Source: Epiperipatus broadwayi
Lineage: Eukaryota > Onychophora > Udeonychophora > Euonychophora > Peripatidae
Length of the DNA stretch: 64,000 nt
Direction of reading: 5' to 3'
NCBI GenBank assembly: GCA_028023455.1
Contig: JAQFVV010012545.1
Location: forward strand, 870,001-934,000
Both the position numbers and the translations under genes were made by a program. The stretch's first letter is position 1. Every line of letters starts with the position of its first letter. The notes below the pieces were generated by a model, which saw only the letters and a program-made list of their open reading frames with translations, was not told where the DNA came from and made no database searches. Shown in pieces: positions 38,206 through 52,083 of the stretch.

Positions 38206-38523
38206 ATGTTAAAAGAATGAAATTCTCAACCCTTTTTCCATCCCTTAATTGAAACTAAATATAAAGAAATATTATATCTGCAAAAAGAGAGGTGGTATGG
38301 AAGGGGGGGGGATAAATAAGAACAAACATTGTAAACAACTTCATTTAGTCAAAATAATTTTTTGGTCTCAACTAAATTGAAACAAGGTTTTTTTTTGTTG
38401 CTTACTTATTAGTTAGTCGGTAAGATTTAACATATGTATTTGTCCTGCGATAGATAGTAAGAGAAAACAGTTTGTTCATGGAGAAAATTATGCACTTATA
38501 TTACAACGCCTACATAAACAAAT
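38206..38523. other. AT-rich spacer
   Basis: Contains a short GGGGGGGG run near 38303-38310. No gene is supported. Confidence 0.4.
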
Positions 38524-38800
38524 GTGTAAATAAAGATTGAATTAAACACATTTACAATCTTCTAAAAACGAAAACAACTAATTTTTTAAATGAATATTAG
38601 ATAATAAACCAACATTTTGACTAAGCAACTTTTCCCTGATTGAGATATTATCTAATATTCACTTTAAAAAGTGTAAATAAAGATTGAATTAAACACATTT
38701 ACAATCTTCTAAAAACGAAAACAATTATATTAACTTAAAAAAATTAATTGTTTTCGTTTTTAGAAGATTGTAAATATGTTTAATTTTGTCTTTATTTAAC
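38524..38800. repeat. Foldback repeat: two direct 54-bp copies and one inverted copy
   Basis: A 54-bp sequence beginning GTGTAAATAAAGATTGAATT and ending AACGAAAACAA occurs at 38524-38577 and again, essentially identical, at 38671-38724. An inverted version occupies 38748-38800. Between the direct copies another inverted pair occurs (AATATTAGATAATA with TATTATCTAATATT, near 38592 and 38643). The strand can therefore form nested stem-loops. No open frame of note is present, and reading frames here only reflect the palindrome. Confidence 0.85.
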
Positions 38801-40458
38801 CATTTGTTTGTGTTGGTGTTTTTCATCACCGTTAGACTAATACATAAGTACCGTTTATTTTCTTTTAAGTCAAAAGTTTTATTTTTAATACAATATATAA
38901 TAAACAATATTTAAAAAATGTAAGAAAAATATATGCAAATATTTGCACAATTTTATTACATTGTTTTCATAATTAAATATTGTATTATGTTGTATGTATG
39001 TTAATTTCTCTGTTCAGAGTTAGGTTGTGTTTACTGGTGTATGAATAAATGCTAACACTCTATTATCATCAGTGGTAGTTTGCTTATCATCCTTTTAACA
39101 TAATTTGTTTTAGCATCTTTACAAATGTTGGGCCTCACATCATCATGCACCATTAGCAACATCATTGTGGAAATTTGGATCCTATTCAAACATGAAATTG
39201 TTCTTCACAATTTCTTATCAGAATTAATTAAACATTACAAAGAAAGGTCTCAGAATATGAAATTTTGATTTAAAATCTGACTGGAGAGTTTCAGGTATGT
39301 TTTATTAATTAATGGCTGGAAGCTTTTAATGTCATTCTGCAAATTCTTGACCAAAGATGAAATATATATTTTGTTTCCTTAATATAATAAATGCATTGTC
39401 CACATATTAATATTTTTATTTATAATAGTGCTCTGTAAAACTAGATTCTATTTTTTGTAATTTAGAATTATTATTTATATAAGCATGAATAATGAATGAA
39501 CACCAGATGTCAGTGCAAACATTACTTTTCAGTTATTGGGCTTTGTCACTAAGAAATACTGACTTATATATATATTCATTCTGCATCTATTTTTATTATT
39601 TGCTATTTCAAGCTAATGACTTGAGAATTTGTACTTTTGTTTATCTCATTGTTAAAAACTAATAGCCAGAAACTAATCTAGTAGTCTGATTGGTTGATTG
39701 GTACTACAATCTGGTGTCTGTTGCCTATTTATGCTAGAAGAGATCACTCTGAGTGAAGAAAAAGAAATAATTGCTATCAAATGTAGATTGAATGAGCAAT
39801 AATGTTGCAGTTAATTTACTTGTAATTAAGAACAATTAAACATCATTGCCGACATTGTTTCTAAGATATATAATTTGATAACCAAGTTGATATAGGTTTG
39901 AAGTTGTAGGATATTGGAAAATAAATCTCAAGAAAAACACTTCACTCTTTTACAATTTTGACAATACATTATTCTATTCAGTTATCTGATAGTTTTGATT
40001 ATCAGTCAGTCTTCTTCAAACCTATAAAATACAATTGCATATTAACTTATTTGATCTTATTTTGATATATTTATATTAAAAGCCAGTCAACACTTAAATA
40101 ATCCCAATATCAATAACATTCAACAATTTCAAATTGTTGTCAAGGCAACTTCCTTTTAACAATAAAGATGGAATCTCATCATTATTAATGGTACAATATA
40201 TTTATATAGACATTAAAGATTGCAACTTGATTACTTAGAAACCCATTTAGCCTTGAATTTACTTATTTAAGTAATATATATATATATGCAAATGTATACT
40301 TACTATTACCAGTGCATTTTGTTTTTAATGCATATCTTATATTATCATTGTTTTTAATTTATTATTGATTTACTACAGAATGAAGATTTTTCTCTGAGTT
40401 TAATTCAGTTTCTCCAATGCATTATCTGTTCTCCATATCATCAAACTCCTTATTTCAG
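38801..40458. other. AT-rich stretch without recognised genes
   Basis: No supported features. Confidence 0.4.
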
Positions 40459-40530
40459 CAGTCCCTAACCTTTCTTTATCAGTGACTCATCTCAAAGTTG
40501 ATTAGATTTTTGTGACACACCAGGAATTTT
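40459..40530 (+). mobile_element. Possible hAT left terminus
   Basis: The sequence CAGTCCCTAACCTTTCTTTATC, followed by a GTGACTCAT block and TGTGACACACC, resembles the left end of hAT-type elements (CAGTGGTTCCCAACC-like). The matching right end was not found, so the element would be truncated or the similarity fortuitous. Confidence 0.3.
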
Positions 40531-41712
40531 AGGATAAAAATAACAAATTTTATACATATTTTATATTTATTATTAAAAAAATGTATCACATATAATATTT
40601 ATATTTGTTTAAAAAAGTCAAAAAAATTTAATCATAATGTGATACTTGTGCTAGTTGTTCTTCCCATAATTTTTATATTCTAAGACAACGTGTAAATAAG
40701 AAAACCCTGAGTTCTTGTTCCATGGAAAGTAGTCTCTCACTTTTTTTTGCTTTTAATTTCAGTCATTGATGAATACGCCAGTTTAATAAATATGAAATAG
40801 AGAAAGACAATAAAATTTTTAAGACATTTGTTGTTGTATTTAGAAATTCATGTGCTCCAAAATGCTGGTATATACATTTCATCAAATTTTATTTTTAAAT
40901 TTTTATCATTTCTTATTTTTATGGATTCTTCTTATTCTGATAAAGATAGATGATAATTTTTGTTAATTAAAAAGGATTTATAATCTAGTCACATTCACAA
41001 CATTCATTTTTTCCTTCTAACATCGTGTTTCAGTTATTAACTTTAAAATCTTATTATCATATTTAGTTTTTGACAGACTAATAAGAATTACTTGCTAGAC
41101 TCATGCTGAGATGACAGGATAGTTGAGAGTTCATTTTTCAGAAATTATTATAACGTCAGCATTTTTCTACAATTTATGTCTTTTTAATTTTTGTAAGCTT
41201 GTATTAATTTTTTAGCTTAAAGTTTGATATTTTGCTGACATACCTGAGAAACACACATACACACAAATGGATTGCAACAAACACTGCCTTATTTAATCCA
41301 TGCATCTACATGAAGCCTTTTTCTAGGACTTTTGCAATCTCTTGAGATCCACTACAACTCTTCTAACATTGTATTACCGTTTCTTTTAGAAATATGTCCA
41401 GTTCAGCTCCATTCCTTTTTCTTAATTTTTTTAATGGGATCAGTGATACATTTTTGTTTTTTATCTACATATTTCACTTTTGATTTCATAATTGTTACTT
41501 CCACTATATATTTCTCTATACATGATTGTGTGGTCTGAACTATTCTGTTAATGTCCTATATCCACAAATATATCTTTTTTACTTTTTAGTTTAAATTTGT
41601 TGTGTAAATGCATGCATTTATATAAATATATATGTAGTAAATATTTTTTTAAAACTGATTTATGTGTATCTATGTATACTATATATGTTTTAAATATGGT
41701 TTTAATTTCTCC

Positions 41713-41798
41713 TTATATGTAAAAACAAAAAATACTTAATTGTAATTATTAATTAGAGAAAATATAACTTACTATTAAGTATTTTTTGTTTTTATATA
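41713..41798. repeat. Inverted repeat with ~25-bp arms
   Basis: TATATGTAAAAACAAAAAAT then ACTTAAT at 41715-41740 is complementary to ATTAAGTATTTTTTGTTTTT then ATATA at 41773-41798. The loop is about 33 bases. It may simply be a chance palindrome in AT-rich DNA, but the arm length is notable. Confidence 0.6.
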
Positions 41799-41849
41799 TG
41801 TTTTAAAAATAAAATATTGCTTTAAGCTGATCCATTAAAAAGAATTGGT

Positions 41850-43620
41850 ATGAAAAAGAATTATTAAGGATATAAGAAAATATAATTCTGAATTGGTAAA
41901 ATGGCTATAAAAAAAAAAGAATAAAAGTCTCAACAATTTAAAACAATATCTTAGTAATGGAAGAAAAGTTATTTCTATAACAAGAAGGGAAGATGAAATT
42001 ATTACAAAAAAGATGATATGAAACTCTGTGGAAAAGTTCTATAAAGAATTATACATTAATAAACAACAAGAAACCTGCATCTACAATTATTTTATCTTTT
42101 GGATTGCCCAGCATTTTAAATAAGAAATAAGATGTGTAATAAAAATCTACGAATAAAGAAAAAACTGCAGGAAATGATGGAATTATAAATGATATTTTAA
42201 AGAAATATCAAAAGTGTTGATAAAGTTATGTTCCAAATGTCTAAATGATAAAGATGTATCAAATGATTAAAAGAATGCAGTAATAAGATATTAGAAATTA
42301 CAGATCTACCTTCTATTAGTTCTGTACAAAGTCATTACCAAGATAAATACACTTGTCTACAATGAATCTTTGGTTCTAATTAGCCAAAAAAATAAATAAA
42401 ATGTAAAATTATTTGTTCATGTATATATAAAATGTAAAATTATATGTTCATGTCTATTTATATTCATGTATTTGTATTATGTTTGTTATAGTTCTGAAGA
42501 AAATTGCTGGCAATCGAAACTGTCATATTAGGTTGTAAAAAAAGCATTATAAAAGTAATAAAGAACATAGATGATATTAATATTATCAATAGAATAAGCC
42601 AGATTTAAAACTAGTTTTAGCACAGTGGATCACATTCAGGTATTGAGAGATGTTATAGAAAAGATAAATGACTATGAGTGAACATTATGCTTTGGCATTT
42701 GTAGATTATAAAAAGTCATTTGATTTTATAAGCATATTTATGATAAATAAAGTATTGGATCGTCAAAATATAGACCTGAAAAATTGTCATATTATGAAAG
42801 AATATATCAAAATGCTACAGCAATGAATGATGATACTAAGAAGATTAACTTTGAAAATGATATATTATAGGATGATTTTTTATCTCCTAAACTTTTTACA
42901 GCAGTTTTACTAGAGAATAAAACTAACTGGTTCACCTAGACTTTGCAGGTAGTGTTGTGTTTGCAAAAAATGCTTTGGATTTCAGGAAATGTTGCAATAG
43001 TAATCAAATGCAAGTAAGAAAGTAAGCCTAAAAATAAATATTAAAAAGACCTAAGTAATGATCAATGGATTTTCTCAGAAGAAAATTAAAAGTGATAAAC
43101 ATGAAAAAAACCTTGGTCAAATTATTAATATAGATGGAAATCTAATTGATGAAATTGGTTATTGAATTAAACTTGGATGGAATGATTTTTGTAGAAATGG
43201 CTTAATATTATAAGCAATTCTGTTTATGTGTTTGAAATGAAAGGTTTTTAATAGCTTGGACATTTACAGACCAGAAATTTAGAGAGTTTAGACTTAGAAG
43301 TAACAAGATATTGAAAAAAATGAAATAAATGGGTTAGAGATCAAACAGGTGTTATTGACATCATTTAAAGAATTAAGAGATTAAAATGAAGTTGGGTTGA
43401 ATATATTGCTAAAAGAAACAATAGTAGATGGATAATTGATATCTTAGACTGGATTCCAAAAGATTGTAGAAGATATAAAAAGAGCCCACATGCAAGCTAG
43501 ATGAATAAAATAGGGAGGTTGAATTATGGAAAAGAGATTAGGAATTAGAGAAAGTGGATTATACTTGGACAGATTCTCATTCTGCAATGGAGTGATAATA
43601 ATTGAAAATAATAATGATGA
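41850..43620 (+). pseudogene. RTE-like non-LTR retrotransposon pseudogene
   Basis: Broken plus-strand readings follow, in order, the reverse transcriptase half of an RTE-type LINE polyprotein. A SVEKFYKELY segment near 42025 is followed by a TAGNDGI block near 42170. Then come an STVDHIQVLRDVIEKI block near 42630, ALAFVDYKKSFD near 42695 (RT motif A with the aspartate) and KNLGQIINIDGNL then IKLGW near 43110-43180. The C-terminal piece TGVIDII...SWVEYIAKRNNSRW lies near 43350-43440. Frames change repeatedly and stops are frequent. About 200 unrelated bases near 42390-42595 interrupt the RT. The endonuclease half upstream was not recognised. Confidence 0.75.
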
Positions 43621-44846
43621 TGATATTATGTAGATATATCAAAGGATATTTTATGTTTATGTAAATAAATAAGAAGTTATGTAATGCAGTTGTATATCAC
43701 ATCTTTGAAGTAGACTGCTAGATAATCAAAATTATCAGATAATTGAATTGAAAAAGCATTGTGAAAAATCAAAGAAGGAATAAAATTTGTTTAGAGATTA
43801 TTATTTAATGTAAGAAATAATGGAAGAATATTGAACATCTTAATATTTGAAACATCTTTTTTAAGTATACAATACCGTTTTCATCAGGCATTGGTAATCA
43901 GTTGACCAACCAATTAATGTATAAATTCATAGGTATTGAGAATAGTTTGATGCATATTTAGTGATGTATGTTAAATATCTGGCCATGTTGGCTATTAGTC
44001 ATCCGCTTAAAATAAAAACCTTAAAAAAATATGAAAAAAATATACTTTATTAGGCTTAATCATAAATTATAGATATGCAGCTGTAGATGCTAATCACTAT
44101 ATTATAATACAACTATTAAAATATTCAAATTATTACCTTGAGTTGCATGAGTAAAAGTGGATGCTTAACAAATATATCGCAAAAGTAGTATTTTCCACTA
44201 AAAAAAGGACTAATGAATCAGAAATTGGTCTGGAGATCTATTTAGCAATACTATCTGCTGTTAATATCCATGCTAACAGAGATAGTTTTTGAATAAAAAG
44301 AATTATTATTGTTAAATACAGATTAAATGTAAGCTAGAGATTGCATGTGATCACTATTGAATGTGATATTTTTTCATCATAACTGTTACTTATGCTATTT
44401 CGTATTAGTTGTAAACCAATACCTTTTAAATGTAATTATATTTTATTCAACTACAGTACCTCATTTTATATTTGATATCAGTTTATTTTGTTTTATTTAT
44501 GTTTTCGCTCTTTATGTCATAGTGATAAGAAATTGCAAAATCTATTTTCTTCTCTGAATTTCAAGCAAAGTCTTACCTGATGTTACAGAGAATTTATTGA
44601 CTGTTTTTATTAATCTCATAAATCAAGCTTCCAACAACAATCATTTAAAGAAGTCACAATTTCTCTTGCCTTTTATAATTAAAAAAGTTTATCTAAAAAA
44701 AAGAAATGCTCTCCCCCTTTTTTAAAACTTTTTTTTTTGCCTAAAGTTTGTGTCCTTTTAATGCCATAGTTTGTTCTCTACAGTCTACATTAACTAATAT
44801 TTATTTAACACTAAACCCAGCTTAATTTAAAACAAGAACAGTTTTA
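43621..44846. other. AT-rich stretch without recognised genes
   Basis: No supported features. Confidence 0.4.
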
Positions 44847-44948
44847 TTTCTTTATGAGTTAATAGAAATTATAAATCATTTTCCGAAGAAGTTATGCTTT
44901 CTTTATGAGTTAATAGAAATTATAAATCATTTTACGAAGAAGTTATGC
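44847..44948 (+). repeat. 51-bp tandem duplication
   Basis: TTTCTTTATGAGTTAATAGA, continuing to GAAGAAGTTATGC, occurs twice head to tail with one mismatch (TTCCGAAG versus TTACGAAG). The near identity suggests a recent local duplication. Confidence 0.9.
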
Positions 44949-47291
44949 AATCTTATTTTGTCAGTTGTAATTTCTCTTTTTAATATAATACTATCTTATT
45001 ATTAGGCGTGAATATTTTTTTATACAGTAATATGTTAATAATTATGCAATAAAGTACTAGACAAAACAAAAACATTTTATTATCGTTTGCCATAATTTGC
45101 TACCTCCATAATATAATTTACATTGATGATATATATATATGAGTATTAAGAAGGGCCAGAGAGGGATACTTGGAAATGGCTTGCTAATGGAATGTTTTAA
45201 TGGAAAGTCAGAGACCTAAGAAATAATTAAGCAACATTGAGAGAGATTTTTTTTTTTACAAAATTGATTGACTTTTAAAATAATAATTTATATAACATAT
45301 TGTTACAGGATGAAATGAGAGGTGAATTGAGGGAGATGGAAATCGTCATCATCCCACAGAATGGTCACAATCACAATGATTGGCATGAGAAACTACATCA
45401 ACAAATATAATGAATATAGAATAAGAGCAGACAGCATGAACAATCTCCAGCATTACAAAATAATAATTAAATCAAAACTCCTCATCAATCATCAAAAAAC
45501 AGTCAAAAATCAACAGTCAACTTTGTGATTGGATTTGAAAGGGGTCCTTTATAGACAGCCTAATTGTCTAGCCACTGCCAAACTTAGGGCAGAAATACAA
45601 CATAAAACTTGGGATGCACATACCTAAGTACTAATCTATTATTCATAATATTAAAAAAATTAATACTGAGATATTAAAACATGCTAATCATTATCAATGC
45701 CTGGCCATATAATACATTTGTATACAGGCTAAATACTTTATTTACTGAAGAAAAATTTTTTTTTTCTCGTAGTACATTTTTTTTAAAAAAATTAAAATCA
45801 ACTAGTAATTAGATTAAATTGTTGAAAAGAGCGAACAAAAGAAATTATTTATCTGATTTTATAGTTTTCTCTCTTTTACCAACATTTACGAATTATATTA
45901 CATATTAAAATATTTATATTATGTTTTAAAAAAATGTTTAAAAATTATTTAAAGAAAATTGTCTAGAATTTTCATACTATCAATTAGGAAAAAGAACATT
46001 TAATTAAATGAACTATCTATTATTTTTAAAAAAAACATATGAGGAAACTAAATATTATTTTTCCTGAATTAATTAACTTTAAACTTAAGTAATATGCTGC
46101 CAATTATTCTTATTAATACAGCAATGTAGCCACATGGTTACAATGTAGACAAGAGAGGACATCTATTATATGTTACAGCTGACTACGACAAATGGTAAAA
46201 GAGACACATTTTCTTTTTAGAGGATTAGTAATAATTGATGAATCATTGAGTTTTGATGGTTTTGTTTATTGTTAATATCTTTTGGTTTACCAAATTTGTC
46301 AAGATTGAGTAAAACCTATTCACTGAAGCCTTGGTGATGGAATTAAATTGTTGTATAAAGGTATATGTTTAAATAACCATATGACTTTATTGTTCAGAGT
46401 GCAGAAAGCACCAAAACTGAAATTGATATGAGAATCTTAAGTTTGATACTCCATCATTGCACCAAATCATACAGTGGAGTGGTTGAGTTTCAGTAATGTC
46501 CTCTAATTGATTCTTGTTCTGTCAATTCCAGCACTCAAAAATTGTTATGAGCTCTAACCATTTTATTATTTATTTAGTTAGTTATATAATTGATTTAGGG
46601 TCCATAGCATATGTTTTTCATTAAGCCTATGGAAGTTATGGAAGCTTTTAATATGTGTTGAATGAGTTTTATCCATAATTTTTTGAAATTTGATGGCTTG
46701 TTTAGATGTTTGCTATTTAAAGCAAAATCTGATTTATCCTAGTCACTAATTGATTGATTCATCCACTCTGCTTTGAAAGCCCTAGTGGCAGTTCAGTTAT
46801 ATTTCCACATTTTATTTTTATAATTAAACCTTTATTATATATCATATTTTGATCATCTTTATATTACTTGTTATAAATATACAGTTACAAGCAAAAAACA
46901 TTCTAAAAGTTAATATATGAACTCTGCAAATAAAATAAAAAAGTAATAAAGTGAAATATGTAATGAAAGCAATAAGTAATATTAAACAAATTACTTATTA
47001 TTTGGTCTCTATTTTAAAATTGGAATGGAATTATTGTTCAGACATCCTAAAGCAACGAATTTCTATTTTAAAATTTAAAATTGCACTTGGTATTTATAAA
47101 AGCATTTCTTTTTAGTGAATCAATTGCAGTGTTCACTTTACAATAATTACAGTTTTATTTGATTCTTAAAAACAAAGAATTTCAACTGAAATCTAATTGT
47201 AATCATGTAGTTTTTTATGTTGCATAAGTAAGCACAAATATGTAAATAAACTATGAAAAATATCCCCCCACCATGTCACAAAAGAAAAAAC
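44949..47291. other. AT-rich stretch without recognised genes
   Basis: A GC-richer patch at 45300-45610 gave no recognisable product on either strand. Confidence 0.4.
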
Positions 47292-47472
47292 TCACTCTCA
47301 TTACTTGAGAAAAAAATAATATATCAGGCATTGTCAGCTTCTTAGAATTTTTGATATCTGTATGATATTAACATCTTCAGACTCATCTCATTACTTGAGA
47401 AAAAAATAATATATCAGGCATTGTCAGCTTCTTAGAATTTTTGATATTTGTATGATATTGACATCTTCAGAT
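47292..47472 (+). repeat. ~100-bp tandem duplication
   Basis: TCTCATTACTTGAGAAAAAA continues for about 95 bases to ACATCTTCAG. It starts at 47296 and again at 47396, with only a few differences (ATCTG/ATTTG, ATTAAC/ATTGAC). Confidence 0.9.
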
Positions 47473-48483
47473 TTTTTAAATTAATAAATTAATATAAATA
47501 TTTGTTGCACTATTCTGCCATTAAATGCATGCAAAACTAGCATCTAGCCCCTCAAAAGAGCGAAGAAAAACTAAAATGAAAGCAGTATCATTGAAAAACC
47601 CACATGCAGTAATGTCAAGCCTTTTTTTTTCATTTTTGTATTAGTTTTTTTTTGATCTAGACTTTGGGGGGAGAGATTATGTTATTCAGAAGGTAAAGAT
47701 GGATAAAGTGAATATTATAGAAATAAACAATAGCTATGAATAAATTAAACTAAAAATATGCATGAATAGAATTGGTAAATTAAATCATATTAATAAGTCA
47801 GTGGCAAGAGTGACAGAATTGGGAAGAATAAATTGTGTGTTAAATTTATTTATATGAATTAATGAGAAAGTATCTTGCATAGTTTATTGGAAGCCATAAA
47901 AGAAAAAGGGAGACATGTGGTTATGAAAGGATTGAGTTAAGATGAAAGATTTACTAATAAAAAGAAAAACTTAAAAATATATATAACTTCTCAAATTGTA
48001 ATCTAAAAGAATAAAAAGAAAAAAGATAGTGTTAAATATAACAAAGAACTTGAAAAATAAATGGAAAAAATAGATGAAATGTTGTGATATATTTAAAGTG
48101 ATTCTGAAAAAGACAATTTGTAAATGCTTAAGAAAAGGAGTAGACAATAAAATAAATGATTAGAAATTGATTTTAAAATAAAGTATGAATAAAAGAGAAT
48201 GAAGAAGATGATCACTCAGATATGTGCAAACAATTTGGGGCAGAAAAGAATGGTATTAATGAATTATTATTTTTTGCCTGAAATGTCATCTCATAATAAT
48301 ATTTTATAATTTTATTTTATTATTTTAGTAACCATTGTTGGCTACAGATTTAAATGGTCATTGTTTTACAACAATGACAGTAAAATAAAGATTATTAAAC
48401 CACTAAACATCACATGATCACCATTCATTTATGCTTTTGCAAGCTATTAACCCAGAGACAATCTCCATGCAGTAGCATTATTT
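47473..48483. other. AT-rich stretch, purine-rich on plus strand
   Basis: The plus strand between about 47690 and 48260 is rich in A and G and translates to broken K/E-rich readings. It might be a decayed LINE but nothing could be identified. Confidence 0.3.
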
Positions 48484-48766
48484 AGCCAGGGTAATCAATG
48501 AATTCAGGTAGGTTTGTGCATAAAATCCCTATCTAATGTTTTCATTTTGGACTCAAAACTTTATAATTAACTAAAAATGTAAAAGGTGGTTGCTGGAGGG
48601 TTGCATTGGATCATAAGATCTAGATGCAGTGCTGTCAAATTCAATGTTACTCACTGATGAAAGCCAGAAGGTAGAAACTTGTCAGGAGATATTGGCTGAG
48701 TAGACACTAGATAAGGATTTTGTGCACAAACCGTCTTGCATTGATTAATTACTCTGGCTTACATTG
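48484..48766. repeat. Foldback element with ~60-bp imperfect inverted arms
   Basis: The left arm at 48484-48539 carries AGCCAGGGTAATCAATG, then GGTTTGTGCATAAAATCCCT and ATCTAATGT. The right arm at 48704-48766, read on the minus strand, carries AAGCCAGAGTAATTAATCAATG-type sequence, then GGTTTGTGCACAAAATCCTT and ATCTAGTGT. The arms differ by scattered substitutions and small indels. The 164-base spacer is GC-richer than its surroundings and has no open frame. It may be a miniature inverted-repeat transposon, although target duplications were not evident. Confidence 0.7.
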
Positions 48767-51700
48767 GGGTGGCTCTACTATATGGAGAATTTTGCCTTTG
48801 TATTAAAATAAAGGTTGTAACATAAAAGTGTCAAGTGCTTTGAAATTTGTGGAAATGCTTCACTGCAAATTTGCTAACTGTAAATTTAATAATTATGACT
48901 GAAGACATTTCCCGAGTACTGAAACAAGGAACATTAGAAAACACAGCATATAGACTCCTATAACCTTTTTTTTTTCTAGAGACATTGTTGTTTGAAGAAA
49001 ATTCTTTTACTCAAAATCTATTAAGAGAATATCTCTTAATATTATTCTTTAGTGACCATTGATGTAATTAAGTCCTGCTTTATTTGCTGTAGATGGGAGA
49101 TCAAATTAGTGTTAATTAGTGCAGATTAATGTGAATGGAGTTACATGATGTGTAGGTCTATCATAAAATTAATCCCTTATTATTATTATTATTATTTTTA
49201 AAAAGAATTCTGACTGAACATTGATATGCTTAATAGAAATAAATATCTGCTTTTATAAGTCAAATATTTTTATTATTATTGTTTTAATAAGAAGAAGAAA
49301 ACATAATTATCAAAAGACAATACATCTATTTATGAATATTTCACATGTGATGAATCTGCAAGAGAATATAATAATTTAGAAGATAAAAGTCACATTAAAA
49401 TGAATGAAAAAGAGAGAGCAACATATTTAGATTGAATGGACATGTTGTGGTTTGAATTTGGAATTTTGTAGTTTGTCCTACTTTAAGTATTTACAGTTAT
49501 GGCAGAATAATATATTTTATATATATAATAGAAAATCAGAAAAAAGACTATTTTTTATTATTAGTTGCAGTAAGTTTGCTCAATGATGATAACTTTTTTC
49601 CATCTATTTAGTTTTTCAGATTCTTTTTAATTTAATAATAGAGTCTAAATTTCTCTTTGCTAATTATTTTCTGACAATATTTTCAAGCCTTTCATTGGAA
49701 AATTTCTTTGCTGATTGCTTCCATTATCTTCAAATTTTTCATGGATTATATAATTTGTAAAGAATTTACAAATATTAACTTGATAATTTATGCTTCTAAT
49801 GAAAGTTCAAGTTCATTATGACTAATTTGCATAAAAATTCATGCCCATTTTCTTAATGACTATGGTATTTTTCATTCTTTTTACCAGTATCAACACTTTT
49901 TTATCCATTTTATTTAGAATCCAACATTTTATGTCTGTGGAAAATCTTTGGAAATATCGTAATGCGATTGATTTTGATCTTTATTTTTTTAAAACTATGT
50001 CTCTCTGTGGTCATATATTATTTTTCAGTGTATATCTTTTTGGATTTTTAATCACTTTAAACATTGAATCATGAGACTTTTATTTCATGCAAGAATATAT
50101 CTTATTTTTCTGAAGCTGTATGTATGATTTTTTTTTATTGATTGATTTATTTCTCATCTATCTTTAAGCCTTTCTATTCACTTCTTTACTTATATCCTTA
50201 TCACCATGTTGTATAGTCATCATTCTCGAAATGGCAACAGGTAAATTCTGACAATAATGATATTAGAGAGAGAAGTATTTATGCTTGGGAATACTATGCA
50301 AGGCTATCAGTAGCAGATTACACATGCAAACAAGTTTCAAAGAATTTAGGTATTTTGTATTGTCATTAGTAATAAAATATTGCTACTTATGATTGTATTT
50401 GTAGATTTTATTTTAAACTTTACTGAAGTCTTTTTATATGTATATTTTTAGAAAAAGTATTTTTTTTCTATTTATATATTTTTCTAGACTTGGACTTTCA
50501 GATGATTTTTAGTTATTCACTGAACTTCTGGATTTTTTTTCTTTCTTTTTTTCTGGTTTGCCATGATAGCTCTTTATTTGAAACTTTTATATTTATTTTT
50601 CTTTGACATCTAATGTTTAGTTTGGTTTTATATCTTTTTTATACTTCTTTAAGTCACTGAACTGCAGGGATTATATACAGATGACCACTATTTCCAAAGG
50701 TTGAAAGGTATTGTCTATTTAAATAATCTAGTCATATTTGATAGAATTTTTTTTTCTGCACTATGTGCAGACTTAGAATTTCATCTTTCGAAATCAGTAT
50801 GCACTCTACTGAGCTTACTTTTTGATATTTTTTTTTCATATAAATATGTGAAAATTATTAGATATTTGTTTTAGTATAATCATAATTATGCATGCACAGT
50901 TTCTCATTATTATAATAAATGAATATGAGGTTAAAAAAGACCTCAACGTACTAAGCCTGATATTTAATTTTAATATTTCTAACTTCACCAGAAATTTGGT
51001 ATAAAGCAGTGTTTTTCACTAAATCATTTTAAAGTTAGTTTTGGTCTCAGGTGTCAGTCAAGTTATGAATATCAATTTTTGTTATGTTTTTCAAGAATTA
51101 TGTCTTGTTAAAAAATAAAAGTATTTATTTCTGCCTATAGCTAAGCAAATAGTAATAAAATATTTTATCATGTTTAGCAGGATTTTTTTTTTTTTTTCAT
51201 TGTTTTATAATTTTGCTATATCAAGTAAATACCAAAACAAAATATGCACAAACTTTAATTTATGCATATATGTAACTACAAACGGATGAAAAATAAACCA
51301 AAGGCGTAATGCATAGAAATGTGGCTTCTCTGCCATTAAATACAATTATATTGCTTGTTTTATATTCAGCTTATCTAACATTCCAGTTTACCTTCCCTTT
51401 TAGCTAAAAAATAATATCTATCCATTTACAATCCAATATTAGATGGTTATCTGGTAGAATTATGACTTATTACTCGAAAGAAGGATGATAAGTTTGCTTG
51501 TGACCTGGTCTAGATTCAAAGATGAGGTGATGCTTCACTAACTACCATGTCCTCAGAGCTTCTCATATGGAAATGTGAAAACTTTTTATAAGAATTTGAA
51601 CTAATTTTGGGTGTAAGCAGAAAAACTTTATTACCAGTCATCGAATTGAAGGATTACAGTGAATTATAAATCTGCTGTCTTTATTACTAGCAGGAAAGTT

Positions 51701-52083
51701 TTAACTACAAGAGAGCAATTAAGGTAGCATTAACAGCTATAGCAACGATGATAACTTGTCATTTACTTATTGTAAAGTTTTTGGATAAAAATTATCTTAG
51801 AAAATCCAGGGGAAAAAAACATATGAATAATTTTTTTTCCCCATATAAACGATAGAATAAGATTTAAAGATAATTGAACCAGGAGCTTTCTGCTGTCCAT
51901 TATGTTATTCTTTTATTGAAGCATAAGTTCATTTTCTAATGTTTGCACTGCAATTAAAATATTAACTATAAGAAAGAATAACATATATAAAATGTCAGTA
52001 AATTGGATGCATGGGTTAAAAAAAATGTCTTTATTTTTGTGATTGCTTCTGTAGAAAGGTTGTCCTTGATATATATATATATT
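48767..52083. other. AT-rich stretch without recognised genes
   Basis: Simple repeats, including an ATT run near 49180-49197 and a poly-T near 51185-51199. No gene is supported on either strand. Confidence 0.4.

Noticed and set aside
38725-38907. Minus-strand open frame of 60 codons
   Set aside because: It overlaps the inverted arm of the foldback and has low-complexity K/N/I composition.
45300-45610. GC-richer patch as transposon fragment
   Set aside because: No terminal repeats, motifs or consistent frame on either strand.
47690-48260. Decayed LINE on the plus strand
   Set aside because: Purine-rich K/E readings resemble the LINE linker region in composition only; no motif in order could be found.
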